The notes beneath the pieces were generated by a model that saw nothing but the letters and a program-made list of their open reading frames with translations, ran no database searches and was not told where the DNA came from. From contig DAOTJE010000010.1 in assembly GCA_035448545.1 (NCBI GenBank), positions 62,001-126,000 on the forward strand: a stretch of DNA of 64,000 nucleotides, given 5' to 3'. This DNA is from Anaerobaca sp035448545. GTDB taxonomy: Bacteria; Planctomycetota; Phycisphaerae; Sedimentisphaerales; Anaerobacaceae. Made by a program: the position numbers and the translations under genes. Positions 42,455 to 50,802 of this stretch are shown here, piece after piece (positions within the stretch are counted from its first letter, which is position 1; each line of letters starts with the position of its first letter).

Positions 42455-43591
42455 TCAGGAGGGCGAGCGGATGGTCTGCCTGCGGCCGGCGTCGGCGGCG
42501 GTGCCGAACTCCTGGAAGACGCGGACGATGCGCTCGGCGGTCCGGCCGTCCCACAGCGGCGGGACCGTGCCTTCTTTCCACCGGCCCGACAGAATCCGGT
42601 CGGACTTCTCTTCGATCGTCTCCATGTCGACCAACTCGTTCGTTCCCTGGGAAATGGTGATGGGCCGTTCCGTGTTGGGACGCAGAGTCAGGCACGGCAG
42701 CTTCAGGTAGGTCGTCTCCTCCTGAATGCCGCCGGAATCCGTTACGACGAATCGCGCATTCTTCTGGAGCACGATGAACTGACGGTATCGAACGGGGTCG
42801 ATGATCCGAAGATCGCGCGCGAACGGGATATGGATCCCGAACCGTTCGATGTTCTTCCGGGTCCGCGGGTGCATCGGGAACACCACGGGGAGCCTTTCCG
42901 ACAGGCGGTTCAGATAGAGCAGAATCTCGGTGAGGCTGTCCGGCTCGTCCACGTTCGACGGACGGTGCAGAGTCACCAGAACGTAGGAGCCCTTCTCCAG
43001 GGCCAGATCGCCAAGCGTCTGCGCCTCCTGGTCGGCGCTGATGCGTCTCAGGATCGCCACCAGCGAATCGATCATGATGTTGCCGACGCAGCGCACCCGA
43101 CCGTTCAGAGCGCCCTCCCGACGGAGGTTCTCATCTCCGTCGATCGAGGGCGTCAGCAGCAGGTCGGAAATCGCATCGGTCACGCGCCGATTGATCTCCT
43201 CCGGCATCGTCTCGTCGAAGCTGCGCAGGCCCGCCTCGACATGCGCGACGGGAACGAGCTGCTTCTTCGCGGTAAGGCTGCAGGCCACCGTCGAGTTGAC
43301 GTCGCCGAAGACGACGACGAGGTCGGGACGCTCCTGGACGAGCACCTTCTCGAATTCGATCATGACCCGGGCCGTCTGCTCCGCGTGGCTGCCCGAGCCG
43401 ACCCCGAGGTAATGATGGGGCTCCGGAAGCTGCAAGTCCTCGAAGAAGGCCTGCGACATCGCATAGTCGTAATGCTGGCCCGTATGAACGATGACCGGCT
43501 CAAACCCCTCGGCCCGCCTCAGCTCGAAATACAGCGGCGCCATTTTCATGAAGTTGGGCCGGGCTCCGACGATCAGCAGTATCTTGGACAC
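42455..43591 (-). CDS. wecB: UDP-N-acetylglucosamine 2-epimerase (non-hydrolysing)
   Basis: The 378-residue enzyme interconverts UDP-GlcNAc and UDP-ManNAc. Signatures are GARPNFMKMAPL (9-20), HTGQHYDYAMS, GDVNSTVACSL, HVEAGLRSFDETMPEEINRR and DSGGIQEE. The start is GTG at 43591 with GGAGG eight bases upstream. The first 92 bases overlap the end of the preceding glycosyltransferase in another frame. It supplies ManNAc for the repeat unit, or a precursor of ManNAcA if a dehydrogenase exists elsewhere. Confidence 0.95.
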   Translation of the reverse strand: MSKILLIVGARPNFMKMAPLYFELRRAEGFEPVIVHTGQHYDYAMSQAFFEDLQLPEPHHYLGVGSGSHAEQTARVMIEFEKVLVQERPDLVVVFGDVNSTVACSLTAKKQLVPVAHVEAGLRSFDETMPEEINRRVTDAISDLLLTPSIDGDENLRREGALNGRVRCVGNIMIDSLVAILRRISADQEAQTLGDLALEKGSYVLVTLHRPSNVDEPDSLTEILLYLNRLSERLPVVFPMHPRTRKNIERFGIHIPFARDLRIIDPVRYRQFIVLQKNARFVVTDSGGIQEETTYLKLPCLTLRPNTERPITISQGTNELVDMETIEEKSDRILSGRWKEGTVPPLWDGRTAERIVRVFQEFGTAADAGRRQTIRSPS

Positions 43592-44750
43592 AGTCCTGTC
43601 CTCCAGTGGTACCCAGAAGGGTCTCGTACATACGACAGAGCTTGTCGCTCTCGTTCTCCCAGTTATAAGAGGTGCGGACGGCGTGAAGGCCTCGTTCGCC
43701 CATGGCCCGCGCCTCGTCCGGATGCTCGATCAGGTGCGTGATCGCTGCGGCGATGTCGTTCGGCCTGGACGGGTCGACGATCAAGCCGCAGCGGTGCGGC
43801 TCGACGATCTCCTTGTACAGAGGGAAATTCGATGCCACGACCGGTACACCCACCAGCATATAATCAAAAAGCTTGTTCGGCAAGCAACTCGTGTTGTTCG
43901 AGTATGGCAGATAGGTGATGATCCCGATCGAGGCCTGCGAGGTGAGTCTTTCCTTCTCCTCGTAGGGCACCCAGGGAAGAAAGTCTACGTTGTTCTCGAT
44001 GCCGCGCTGCTTTGCCAGTTTCTTCAGTTCGTCCTCGAAGGAGGCGGGCCTTGCCTGGCCGACCAGAACCAGACGCCAGTCCGGGTGCTTCGCAACCACC
44101 AGCGCGAAGGCCTCAAGCAACTCGATCAGGCCGCGGATGCGCGACATCGCGCCGAGATAGATGATCTTCTTCTGCGGATCCTTCTCGTACGCATCGGACA
44201 GGGCGACGATCGGGTAGTTCTCGATCCGGCCGGACCGCACTTTCAGCTTCTGGTAGCGGGCACCGACGAACGGAGTCGTGTAGATCACCAGGTCGAAAAA
44301 CCGCACCACCGATCGCTCGAAGAGATCGAACGATTTGCTGATACAACGCCGCAGCGCCTTCGGAATCCAGAACTTGTCGAGGATGCTGTTGGGGTAGTGC
44401 TCGTGTACGTCCCAAACCACCTTCTTCCCTCTCGCCTTCAGAAGCAGGCCGACGATCATCAGCTCGGGATCGTGGAAGTGGTACACGTCGGCGTCCTCTC
44501 GCACCGCCTGTCGGTACAGCTTCCACATCAGGCTCGTCATCCGGCCGAACCGATCCCGCGGCTCGGGCAGGGGCACGATGCGGACGCCATCGACGGTCTC
44601 GGCCTGGTTGTGTCGGGCGATCAGCACAACCTCGTAGCCGGCCCTCGCCAGGCTCTTGGCCTCCTTGTGGAAGATACGCCCGTCGAACGGCACGTGAACC
44701 GTCGTCAACATGCACACCTTCGCTCGCGCTGGCCTTGTTGTGTCAGGCAT
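43500..44750 (-). CDS. glycosyltransferase family 4
   Basis: The 416-residue GT-B enzyme begins (from ATG 44750) with MPDTTRPARAKVCMLTTVHVPFDGRIFHKEAKSL split over its first 32 residues. It has the VWDVHEHYP block and the nucleotide-sugar region LPNKLFDYMLVGVPVVAS. The normal fold ends at about residue 380; the remaining tail is polar and overlaps the wecB start by 92 bases, so a recent loss of the original stop is likely. It overlaps the upstream glycosyltransferase by eight bases, implying coupled translation. Confidence 0.9.
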   Translation of the reverse strand: MPDTTRPARAKVCMLTTVHVPFDGRIFHKEAKSLARAGYEVVLIARHNQAETVDGVRIVPLPEPRDRFGRMTSLMWKLYRQAVREDADVYHFHDPELMIVGLLLKARGKKVVWDVHEHYPNSILDKFWIPKALRRCISKSFDLFERSVVRFFDLVIYTTPFVGARYQKLKVRSGRIENYPIVALSDAYEKDPQKKIIYLGAMSRIRGLIELLEAFALVVAKHPDWRLVLVGQARPASFEDELKKLAKQRGIENNVDFLPWVPYEEKERLTSQASIGIITYLPYSNNTSCLPNKLFDYMLVGVPVVASNFPLYKEIVEPHRCGLIVDPSRPNDIAAAITHLIEHPDEARAMGERGLHAVRTSYNWENESDKLCRMYETLLGTTGGQDCVQDTADRRSPAQLHENGAAVFRAEAGRGV

Positions 44751-45975
44751 GGCCGGTCCTTGCCCTTGGCGCCAACGACCACAGCGCCTCTGCGAATGCC
44801 TCCGCGTTGCGGTCGGAGTCGAACACGTCACGTGCCCGTGAAAGCCCTTTCTGACCTGCGGAGACGCGAAACATCGGATCGACGATCATCCGCCCGATGG
44901 CGCTGCGCAGTTGCTCGACGTTCCGCGCATCAACGAGCAGTCCTGTCTGGCCGTCGATCACAGCCTCGGGCACGCCTCCCACGCGCGTCGCGACCACCGG
45001 CAGTCCGCAATCCATCGCCTCCAGAATCGCCTGGGGCATCCCCTCGCTGTGCGAAGGCAGAATCAGAAAATCGGCGCCTTGCAGATAGTGCGGCACCTCG
45101 TCCGGCGCCACTCGACCCGGCAGAAAAACTGCATCCTTGCGCGCCACCCGTGCCGCAAGCTGGGCCAACACGTTCCGCGAAGGACCGTCGCCCACACACA
45201 CCAGACGAAACTCCTTGTGCCCGTTCAGAAGAGGCTCACAAGCCGCCGCCAGTTCGGTAATCCCCTTGGTTTCGACCAGAGCGCCGACGTAAACGGCGAC
45301 GATGCAATCGGTCGGCCAGCCCAGGCGTCTGCGGACCTCGTCCTTGTTCTGAGCCGGGCGGAACTGCTCCGCGTCCCTGCCGAGATAGACGCAGAGCGGC
45401 TCCCGCCTGCATGCGCCCGTCTGGGCGAGTCTTGCGCAGATCGACCGGCTGACGCCGACGGGCAGGTCAACCTGCGCCAACGTATCACACAATCGCTTCC
45501 AGAGAACCGGCATCCGGTCGGGATAGACCATCACATCGCTGCCGACCGCCAGAGAAGCAACGGGCAGACCGAGCTTCTTCCCAATGGTTACGGCCGCTTC
45601 CGCGTCCGGCAGCATCGAGACCCCCAGGACCGCATCGAACGGCTCGGCACGGTGCCACCGCTTCGCCTCAGCCACGGCGCTGAACGCCAGAGAGGCCCCC
45701 TCGAACCGCCGAAACCCGAATCCGGGCGGGCGAAGATAACTGACCCGGCGTGCCCGCAGCCCATCCGGTGCGGCCAGCGGATTGCCTGGACCGTAATCGC
45801 GCCATCGCGAAGCGCGATGCAGCGGCCAGGGAGCCCACGGCCGGCCCACGAGGAAGTCACATTCGATCCCGTGGCGGTGCAGGTGCCGAGCCTCGCGACA
45901 CATGAAGATCCCGTGTCTGGGGCAGCTCCTGGTCGGAAACATGTGGCTAACCGTCAGTATCCGGAGCCTCTTCAT
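44743..45975 (-). CDS. glycosyltransferase family 4
   Basis: The 410-residue GT-B enzyme starts MKRLRILTVSHMFPT; an alternative Met at 45996 is possible. It has PRHGIFMCREARHLHRHG at the N-terminus, ASLAVGSDVMVYP in the middle and the C-terminal donor site PSHSEGMPQAILEAMDCGLPVVAT (read in pieces), with the E-x7-E motif (Glu-Gly-Met-Pro-x4-Glu) typical of retaining GT4 enzymes. It begins inside the last 29 bases of the polymerase gene and ends eight bases into the next glycosyltransferase. Confidence 0.92.
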   Translation of the reverse strand: MKRLRILTVSHMFPTRSCPRHGIFMCREARHLHRHGIECDFLVGRPWAPWPLHRASRWRDYGPGNPLAAPDGLRARRVSYLRPPGFGFRRFEGASLAFSAVAEAKRWHRAEPFDAVLGVSMLPDAEAAVTIGKKLGLPVASLAVGSDVMVYPDRMPVLWKRLCDTLAQVDLPVGVSRSICARLAQTGACRREPLCVYLGRDAEQFRPAQNKDEVRRRLGWPTDCIVAVYVGALVETKGITELAAACEPLLNGHKEFRLVCVGDGPSRNVLAQLAARVARKDAVFLPGRVAPDEVPHYLQGADFLILPSHSEGMPQAILEAMDCGLPVVATRVGGVPEAVIDGQTGLLVDARNVEQLRSAIGRMIVDPMFRVSAGQKGLSRARDVFDSDRNAEAFAEALWSLAPRARTGHA

Positions 45976-47386
45976 CTGTTTCTTCGCAACATTCATCGGG
46001 ATCGGCGTACCACCAACTGAGACGTTCAGCCGCCAGCACAAACGCCAGAAACACCCAGTAGTACTTGGCGGAGACCTGCTTGATGTTCAGGCCCATCACC
46101 AGCAGAAACGTCAGGACCGCCCGCGCGTACAACTTCTCCAGCGTCAGCGGCATCCGCCTGACGGTGAGCATCAGCAGGACGACGAAGACGGCGAACAGGA
46201 TCGCCGCCGGAACACCGTATACGCCGAGCGCGAAGAAGAAGTCGTTGTGCGGCCAGATCACGCTGTCGGTCCGCTCGAACCAACTGAAGTAGCCTGCGCC
46301 CGCCGGCCTCGTGACCGCGGCCCCTATGGCCTTGCGGATCGGGACCATGCGGATGTCGATGGCCTCCTTGGCGCGCTGCATACTGGTCAAGCGCGCCGAG
46401 ACGGAGCTGTCCAGACCTTGCTGTCGGATCAGAAGCCCCGTGGATAAAGACGCCGCCAGGATGACGAGCATGAGCAAGGCCGCCAGCGCCGGCCGGCGCA
46501 GGACCTGTCGCACGAACAGCAGTGGGCTCAGTACCGTGAAGGCCAGAGCCACCAGGCCGCCGCGCGATCCGATCCGCAGCATCATGACCGGCAGGAACAG
46601 GATCGCCACGATATAAAGGATGCGCCACAGCAGGTTCCGATCGCGGGCGAAGAGATAGACCGCGCAGAGAAACGCCAGGGCCGTGAGGGCCGCGAGCATG
46701 TTGGCGTCGATGGCACGTCCGAGCGTCGCGGCGTACCGCGCATCCCGCGTCTCGTGCACGGCGCGAATCACTGCGCCCGTCCGAAATGCCAGAACGATCG
46801 TGCCCAGCATTCCGATAACATAGGACCGCAAGGCCCAGAGAAACGTGGTCTGACGGTTCGTTTCGAGAATCCAGTAGGCCAGCAGGATCAGAACGATCAG
46901 TTGGAATTGCGTGAAGGCCCGCATCACCTCCATCGCCAGGTATGGCTGCGGCAAGGACGCGATGAAGATCCACGCGCTCAGACCCGCCGCGACCCAGAGA
47001 GCCTTGTGCCGGATGCGCAGGCCCGGCCGGGTCAGCATCACGTTCAGCAGGAAGCTCGCCGCCACCGCAATACCCACGCCGCGATCGAGACTGAATCCCT
47101 GGCCGAAACCCACGCCCGCGCCGGTGGGCAGCACCAGCATGAGAATGCACAACGCAAACGTCGGCTTGATGAGCATGCCGCCGAACGTGGGCAGCGCAAT
47201 CACCAGCCCGCCGACGAGGGGATTCTTGCCCAGGAAGACGACCCCGAACCCGACCGCGCAGAGGGTCAGCCACAGCGCCAGGAGCAGCGCGTTCAGGGCC
47301 GGCGGGAACGGGATGTCCGAAGTCCGTTCCTCGGGCTCCGACAGCAAGCCATCGCAGGTCACTTCTTCGAAACAGGTCGCGTACAT
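45947..47386 (-). CDS. O-antigen ligase/polymerase family protein (Wzy-like)
   Basis: The 479-residue protein has about 11-12 membrane helices and the Wzy_C-type periplasmic region (RIGSRGGLVALAF at about 275, then a large loop containing GYFSWFERTDSVIWPHNDFFFALGVYG read in pieces, where the PHNDFF-like motif is typical of O-antigen ligases and exopolysaccharide polymerases). It would join repeat units outside the inner membrane. The C-terminus is strongly acidic (DPDECCEETDEE). It is followed by a glycosyltransferase that starts within its last codons. Confidence 0.85.
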   Translation of the reverse strand: MYATCFEEVTCDGLLSEPEERTSDIPFPPALNALLLALWLTLCAVGFGVVFLGKNPLVGGLVIALPTFGGMLIKPTFALCILMLVLPTGAGVGFGQGFSLDRGVGIAVAASFLLNVMLTRPGLRIRHKALWVAAGLSAWIFIASLPQPYLAMEVMRAFTQFQLIVLILLAYWILETNRQTTFLWALRSYVIGMLGTIVLAFRTGAVIRAVHETRDARYAATLGRAIDANMLAALTALAFLCAVYLFARDRNLLWRILYIVAILFLPVMMLRIGSRGGLVALAFTVLSPLLFVRQVLRRPALAALLMLVILAASLSTGLLIRQQGLDSSVSARLTSMQRAKEAIDIRMVPIRKAIGAAVTRPAGAGYFSWFERTDSVIWPHNDFFFALGVYGVPAAILFAVFVVLLMLTVRRMPLTLEKLYARAVLTFLLVMGLNIKQVSAKYYWVFLAFVLAAERLSWWYADPDECCEETDEEAPDTDG

Positions 47387-47575
47387 AGCTCAAATCGACG
47401 GCACGGCCGCGCGCCGACGCTCCGGCATCCGGGACCGGCGCGATTCCGTGGCCGATCCCCGTCTGTTCTTTCGTTTTAGACGGGCAGCGGCATGAGGGAG
47501 CGTGCGAAGAATCGGCCCGCGCTTGTGGAGGCGTTCCGTTCGCGCGCCTTCGGTTCCGATAACTCGACGGCCCGA

Positions 47576-49147
47576 TCACAAACCGTTGCCAACAACCGAT
47601 TCTCCCGCGCTGCGTCGCAGGACCGCAAGCAGCCGTCTGCGCTCCTCCGGATCGATGCTGAACAGCCAGGCGCTCAGGCACGTCACCGTGCCCGAGGCAA
47701 CGATCACACCCAGCAGCGCGAGCCAGGAATCCGGCGGGCAGAGGACCTTCCAGGCCACGGTCGCCGCGACCGCCGGAAGGCTGCCGGCCAGAGCGGGCCG
47801 CCAGACGCAGGCGAGGCTCTCACGTGTCGCGATCTTCATCCTCCGGTTGAAGTAGATCGGCACGACCAGACCGGATACGATCGCCATCGGAACGAAGCTG
47901 GACCATGCGATTCCCTCCAGACCCCAGCCCAGGACTCTGACGGCGAAGACTGAGCCGGTAACGCACAAGACAGCGGTCACGGCGGCAAGGGCTCCAAAGA
48001 TGCCATGTTCACCGCGGCCGGTCAGGACCAGGAAGTTGCTGTGCTGGGCCAGCATCAGGCCATGCCCTGCCGTCAAAACGGCCAGAACCGTTGCCAGCGA
48101 ACCGACGACGGTTGGGTCCGAGAACTTCTCGCCCACCCAGACCGTGAGAAACTCGCGGCCCATAACGATCAGGAAGGCGCCGGCCGGGATCAGAACCAAC
48201 AGGCTGTACTTTTGCGTCAGGAAGGCGATTTCCTTGACCCTGGCATGGTCGTCGCGTGCGTCGAGCTCGCTGACGGCAGGCTTGATGGCGGCGGTGAAGG
48301 CCTGGAGCAACTGGGTCAACAGCAGCACGGCGGCACTGGCGACCGCGAAGCGGCTGACCGCCGATGTGCCCAGGAAGATTCCCGCGACCAGGTCACCCGC
48401 CTTGCAGAGGATCAGGCCGCCCATCGCATAGAGGAACGTGTTCATCCCGTAGAAGAGCATTTCTTTCAACAGGCCGACATCGATGTTGCGGCGCGACAGG
48501 AATACGCCAGGCAGCAGCCGTCGGATGAACAGATACTGGATCAGCCGCATGACGATCTCGCTGACGCCGAACACGAGCCCCATCGTCAACAGGCCATAAC
48601 CCTCCAGCAGGAGCACGACCAGCAGAACGGTCCGTACCACCAGAACGGTCAACGTCGCCACGTTGATGACATCGTACCTCTGGAGGCCGCTGAGGACAGC
48701 GGTCGTCAACTGCAGCGGGCTGGCCAGCGCGAACGTCAGGCCCACCACGAGCACAAGCCGGCCGGCCACTGCGATCTGCTCGGGCTCGATCGCGAACCAG
48801 TCGCCGATCTTCGCATAGAGCAGAACGGTCAGCAGGGCCAGCACGATCCCCAGAGCCGAGTAAAAGAACAGTGCCGTGCTGACGACCTTTGCTGTGCCCT
48901 GCTCGTCGCCCCTCGCCAGGCAGACAGGAATCTGCCGGTTGATCGCGCCGTTGAGCCCGAGGCTCAGCATGCCGCGATAGCGAAACAGCGAGCCGACCAG
49001 CACCCACACGCCGTAGCGGGCCTCTCCCAAACGGCCCAGGAAGAACCGAATCAGCACGAAGCCGATCAGCGCGTTACTGACAAGGGCCAGCAGGTTGAAC
49101 AGCGTGTTGTGGATCAACCGCTTCGAGGTGGTGACAGGTTGTGCCAT
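47576..49147 (-). CDS. oligosaccharide flippase (Wzx, MOP superfamily)
   Basis: The 523-residue protein has about 14 membrane helices and the polysaccharide-synthesis flippase layout (LIHNTLFNLLALVSNALIGF at the N-terminus; GRLGEARYGVWVLVGSL; a central SAVSRFAVASAAVLLLTQLL). It would move lipid-linked repeat units across the inner membrane. The start at 49147 has AAAGGACG just upstream. It begins within the last 74 bases of the preceding DUF2723-like gene. A gap of 189 bases separates it from the polymerase. Confidence 0.92.
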   Translation of the reverse strand: MAQPVTTSKRLIHNTLFNLLALVSNALIGFVLIRFFLGRLGEARYGVWVLVGSLFRYRGMLSLGLNGAINRQIPVCLARGDEQGTAKVVSTALFFYSALGIVLALLTVLLYAKIGDWFAIEPEQIAVAGRLVLVVGLTFALASPLQLTTAVLSGLQRYDVINVATLTVLVVRTVLLVVLLLEGYGLLTMGLVFGVSEIVMRLIQYLFIRRLLPGVFLSRRNIDVGLLKEMLFYGMNTFLYAMGGLILCKAGDLVAGIFLGTSAVSRFAVASAAVLLLTQLLQAFTAAIKPAVSELDARDDHARVKEIAFLTQKYSLLVLIPAGAFLIVMGREFLTVWVGEKFSDPTVVGSLATVLAVLTAGHGLMLAQHSNFLVLTGRGEHGIFGALAAVTAVLCVTGSVFAVRVLGWGLEGIAWSSFVPMAIVSGLVVPIYFNRRMKIATRESLACVWRPALAGSLPAVAATVAWKVLCPPDSWLALLGVIVASGTVTCLSAWLFSIDPEERRRLLAVLRRSAGESVVGNGL

Positions 49148-50774
49148 CGTCCTTTCTTATCTTGTCCACGTGACCGAGGCGCGAGACCTCGGACTTCTGC
49201 GCGACAGAGCACAGATTCGCCGAAGCAAAGTGTTTCGCATCCCACGCAATGCCTTCGGCACTGGCAGCATGGAGCGGCGCGACAACCTGCCACAACGGAC
49301 CGGCTTTGCGGAGACCGTATTTGCCGAGCACAAATGGCGGTGCGTAACCCGGGCGCTCCGAGGTCACATAGACCGGCCGGCAGGCGAGCAGTTCCTCAAA
49401 CACGTCGGCATCGTACGGTGGCGCCCCCCTGCTGCGGACGATGCCCGTGACGACGTGCACATCGGGACGCCGGCCTTCGGTTTCCTGAACGAGCACCAGC
49501 GGAGCCACGGTCGTTGTGTCGGCGTAGATGACCGCACTGGGACCGGCCACCTCCAACGCCGCGCGTGCGAACCGCTCGGCACCGTTATCGCCCATCTTCC
49601 AGGGCCGGAGAAAATACGCGTAGTCGTCGCGGTACGCGATGTCGGCCCGCGTTCCTATCTCCACACCCATCCGGCGGGCCATCCCGGGCGCCGCCGCATA
49701 CACCGCTGGGGGCAGCAATGCGAAGGCTACGATGAAGACGGTGATCCCATTATGCTGCGCCCGGTCCCGGACGTGATGTGCGCCCAAGCCGACGACTGCT
49801 GACGCCGTGGCGTAGAACGGGATGAAGAAGGCGTAGCGGTCGGAGACGGTGTAGCGAAACGCAAAGACGAAGAACAGCACGAGCAGCGCCGCAAGAACGT
49901 AACGGAACGCCGGGATGGACCGCATCTTATACAGCGCCACGCCGCCGGCGACAAACAGCAGCACGTTCGGGGTTGGGAAGTTCAGCACAAGCAGAAGGAA
50001 GTTCTCTCTGACGAGCGTCCACGACAAGGCCGTATTGAGCACATCCGCCCGCCAGCGATCCCCGAACGCGGCAGACGCGAGTGTCGCGAGAATCTGGCCG
50101 CTGCGGATCATCTGACGGACAATCAGGTACTCGTAAGGTAACGCGCCGAGCACCCACAGCAGTGCAAGGATAGCGATGTCCTTGGCGCGCACGCGTCTCC
50201 GCGTCAGTCCGGCAGCCAGGAACACGGCGTAACAGACCAGAGGAAGGAGCGCCAGCATGTGTACCGAGATCGCCAGGCCGTTGAGCAGGCCCAGAGCGTA
50301 GAGATATCCCGCTCGTCCGGTTCGGTTGTATTGCAGTAGCACGATCAGCTCGCCCAGAAACAGGGCGGTCCAGAGCGTGTACGTCTCCGCGATGCTCGCG
50401 TGCTGCCAGAACGTGTGCGACAGCGCCAGCGTCAACGCCGCGACGAGCGAAGGGAATTCCTTGCCCACCCAGAGCCGCACGAGCAGATACAGATTCGCCA
50501 CCGCGACCGCCCCGGCAAAGGCCGAGACCAGGTTGACCCGGTGGGCAAACGAGCCAAGCGGGATGTGCTTGGCGGCGATGGCCACGAGGTGGAACAGCGG
50601 ATGCGCGATCGCAAGTCCGAGAAACCCTTCAATGTCATGGTGCCAGACGCGCAGTTGAATCAGACCGCTGTCCTGCCACAGCGCCCCCGGCGCGCAACTG
50701 ACCCCATACAGGGCCCCTGCTCCGAGGAGCACAAGAAGATATGCGACCCCTATGCGCGTGGTTGCCTTGGGCAT
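49074..50774 (-). CDS. DUF2723-like membrane protein, probable glycosyltransferase
   Basis: The 566-residue protein has about ten membrane helices in its first 370 residues and a soluble C-terminal domain. The SGLIQLRVWHHDIEGFLGLAIAHPLFHL block (residues about 35-62, read in pieces) with acidic and His residues in the first periplasmic loop, followed by HTFWQHASIAETYTL, is characteristic of DUF2723 proteins, relatives of GT-C glycosyltransferases that use lipid-linked sugars. The start at 50774 (MPKATTRIGV) precedes the first helix. The last 25 residues overlap the flippase gene and look non-native. Confidence 0.78.
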   Translation of the reverse strand: MPKATTRIGVAYLLVLLGAGALYGVSCAPGALWQDSGLIQLRVWHHDIEGFLGLAIAHPLFHLVAIAAKHIPLGSFAHRVNLVSAFAGAVAVANLYLLVRLWVGKEFPSLVAALTLALSHTFWQHASIAETYTLWTALFLGELIVLLQYNRTGRAGYLYALGLLNGLAISVHMLALLPLVCYAVFLAAGLTRRRVRAKDIAILALLWVLGALPYEYLIVRQMIRSGQILATLASAAFGDRWRADVLNTALSWTLVRENFLLLVLNFPTPNVLLFVAGGVALYKMRSIPAFRYVLAALLVLFFVFAFRYTVSDRYAFFIPFYATASAVVGLGAHHVRDRAQHNGITVFIVAFALLPPAVYAAAPGMARRMGVEIGTRADIAYRDDYAYFLRPWKMGDNGAERFARAALEVAGPSAVIYADTTTVAPLVLVQETEGRRPDVHVVTGIVRSRGAPPYDADVFEELLACRPVYVTSERPGYAPPFVLGKYGLRKAGPLWQVVAPLHAASAEGIAWDAKHFASANLCSVAQKSEVSRLGHVDKIRKDDGTTCHHLEAVDPQHAVQPAGPCQ

Positions 50775-50802
50775 GAATGTGATCGGCGGAACAGATCGTC
50801 CG

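Noticed and set aside
46026..47681. 551-codon minus-strand frame overlapping the polymerase gene
   Set aside because: Arg/Gly/Ala-rich without membrane helices; the overlapping frame encodes a clear O-antigen ligase.
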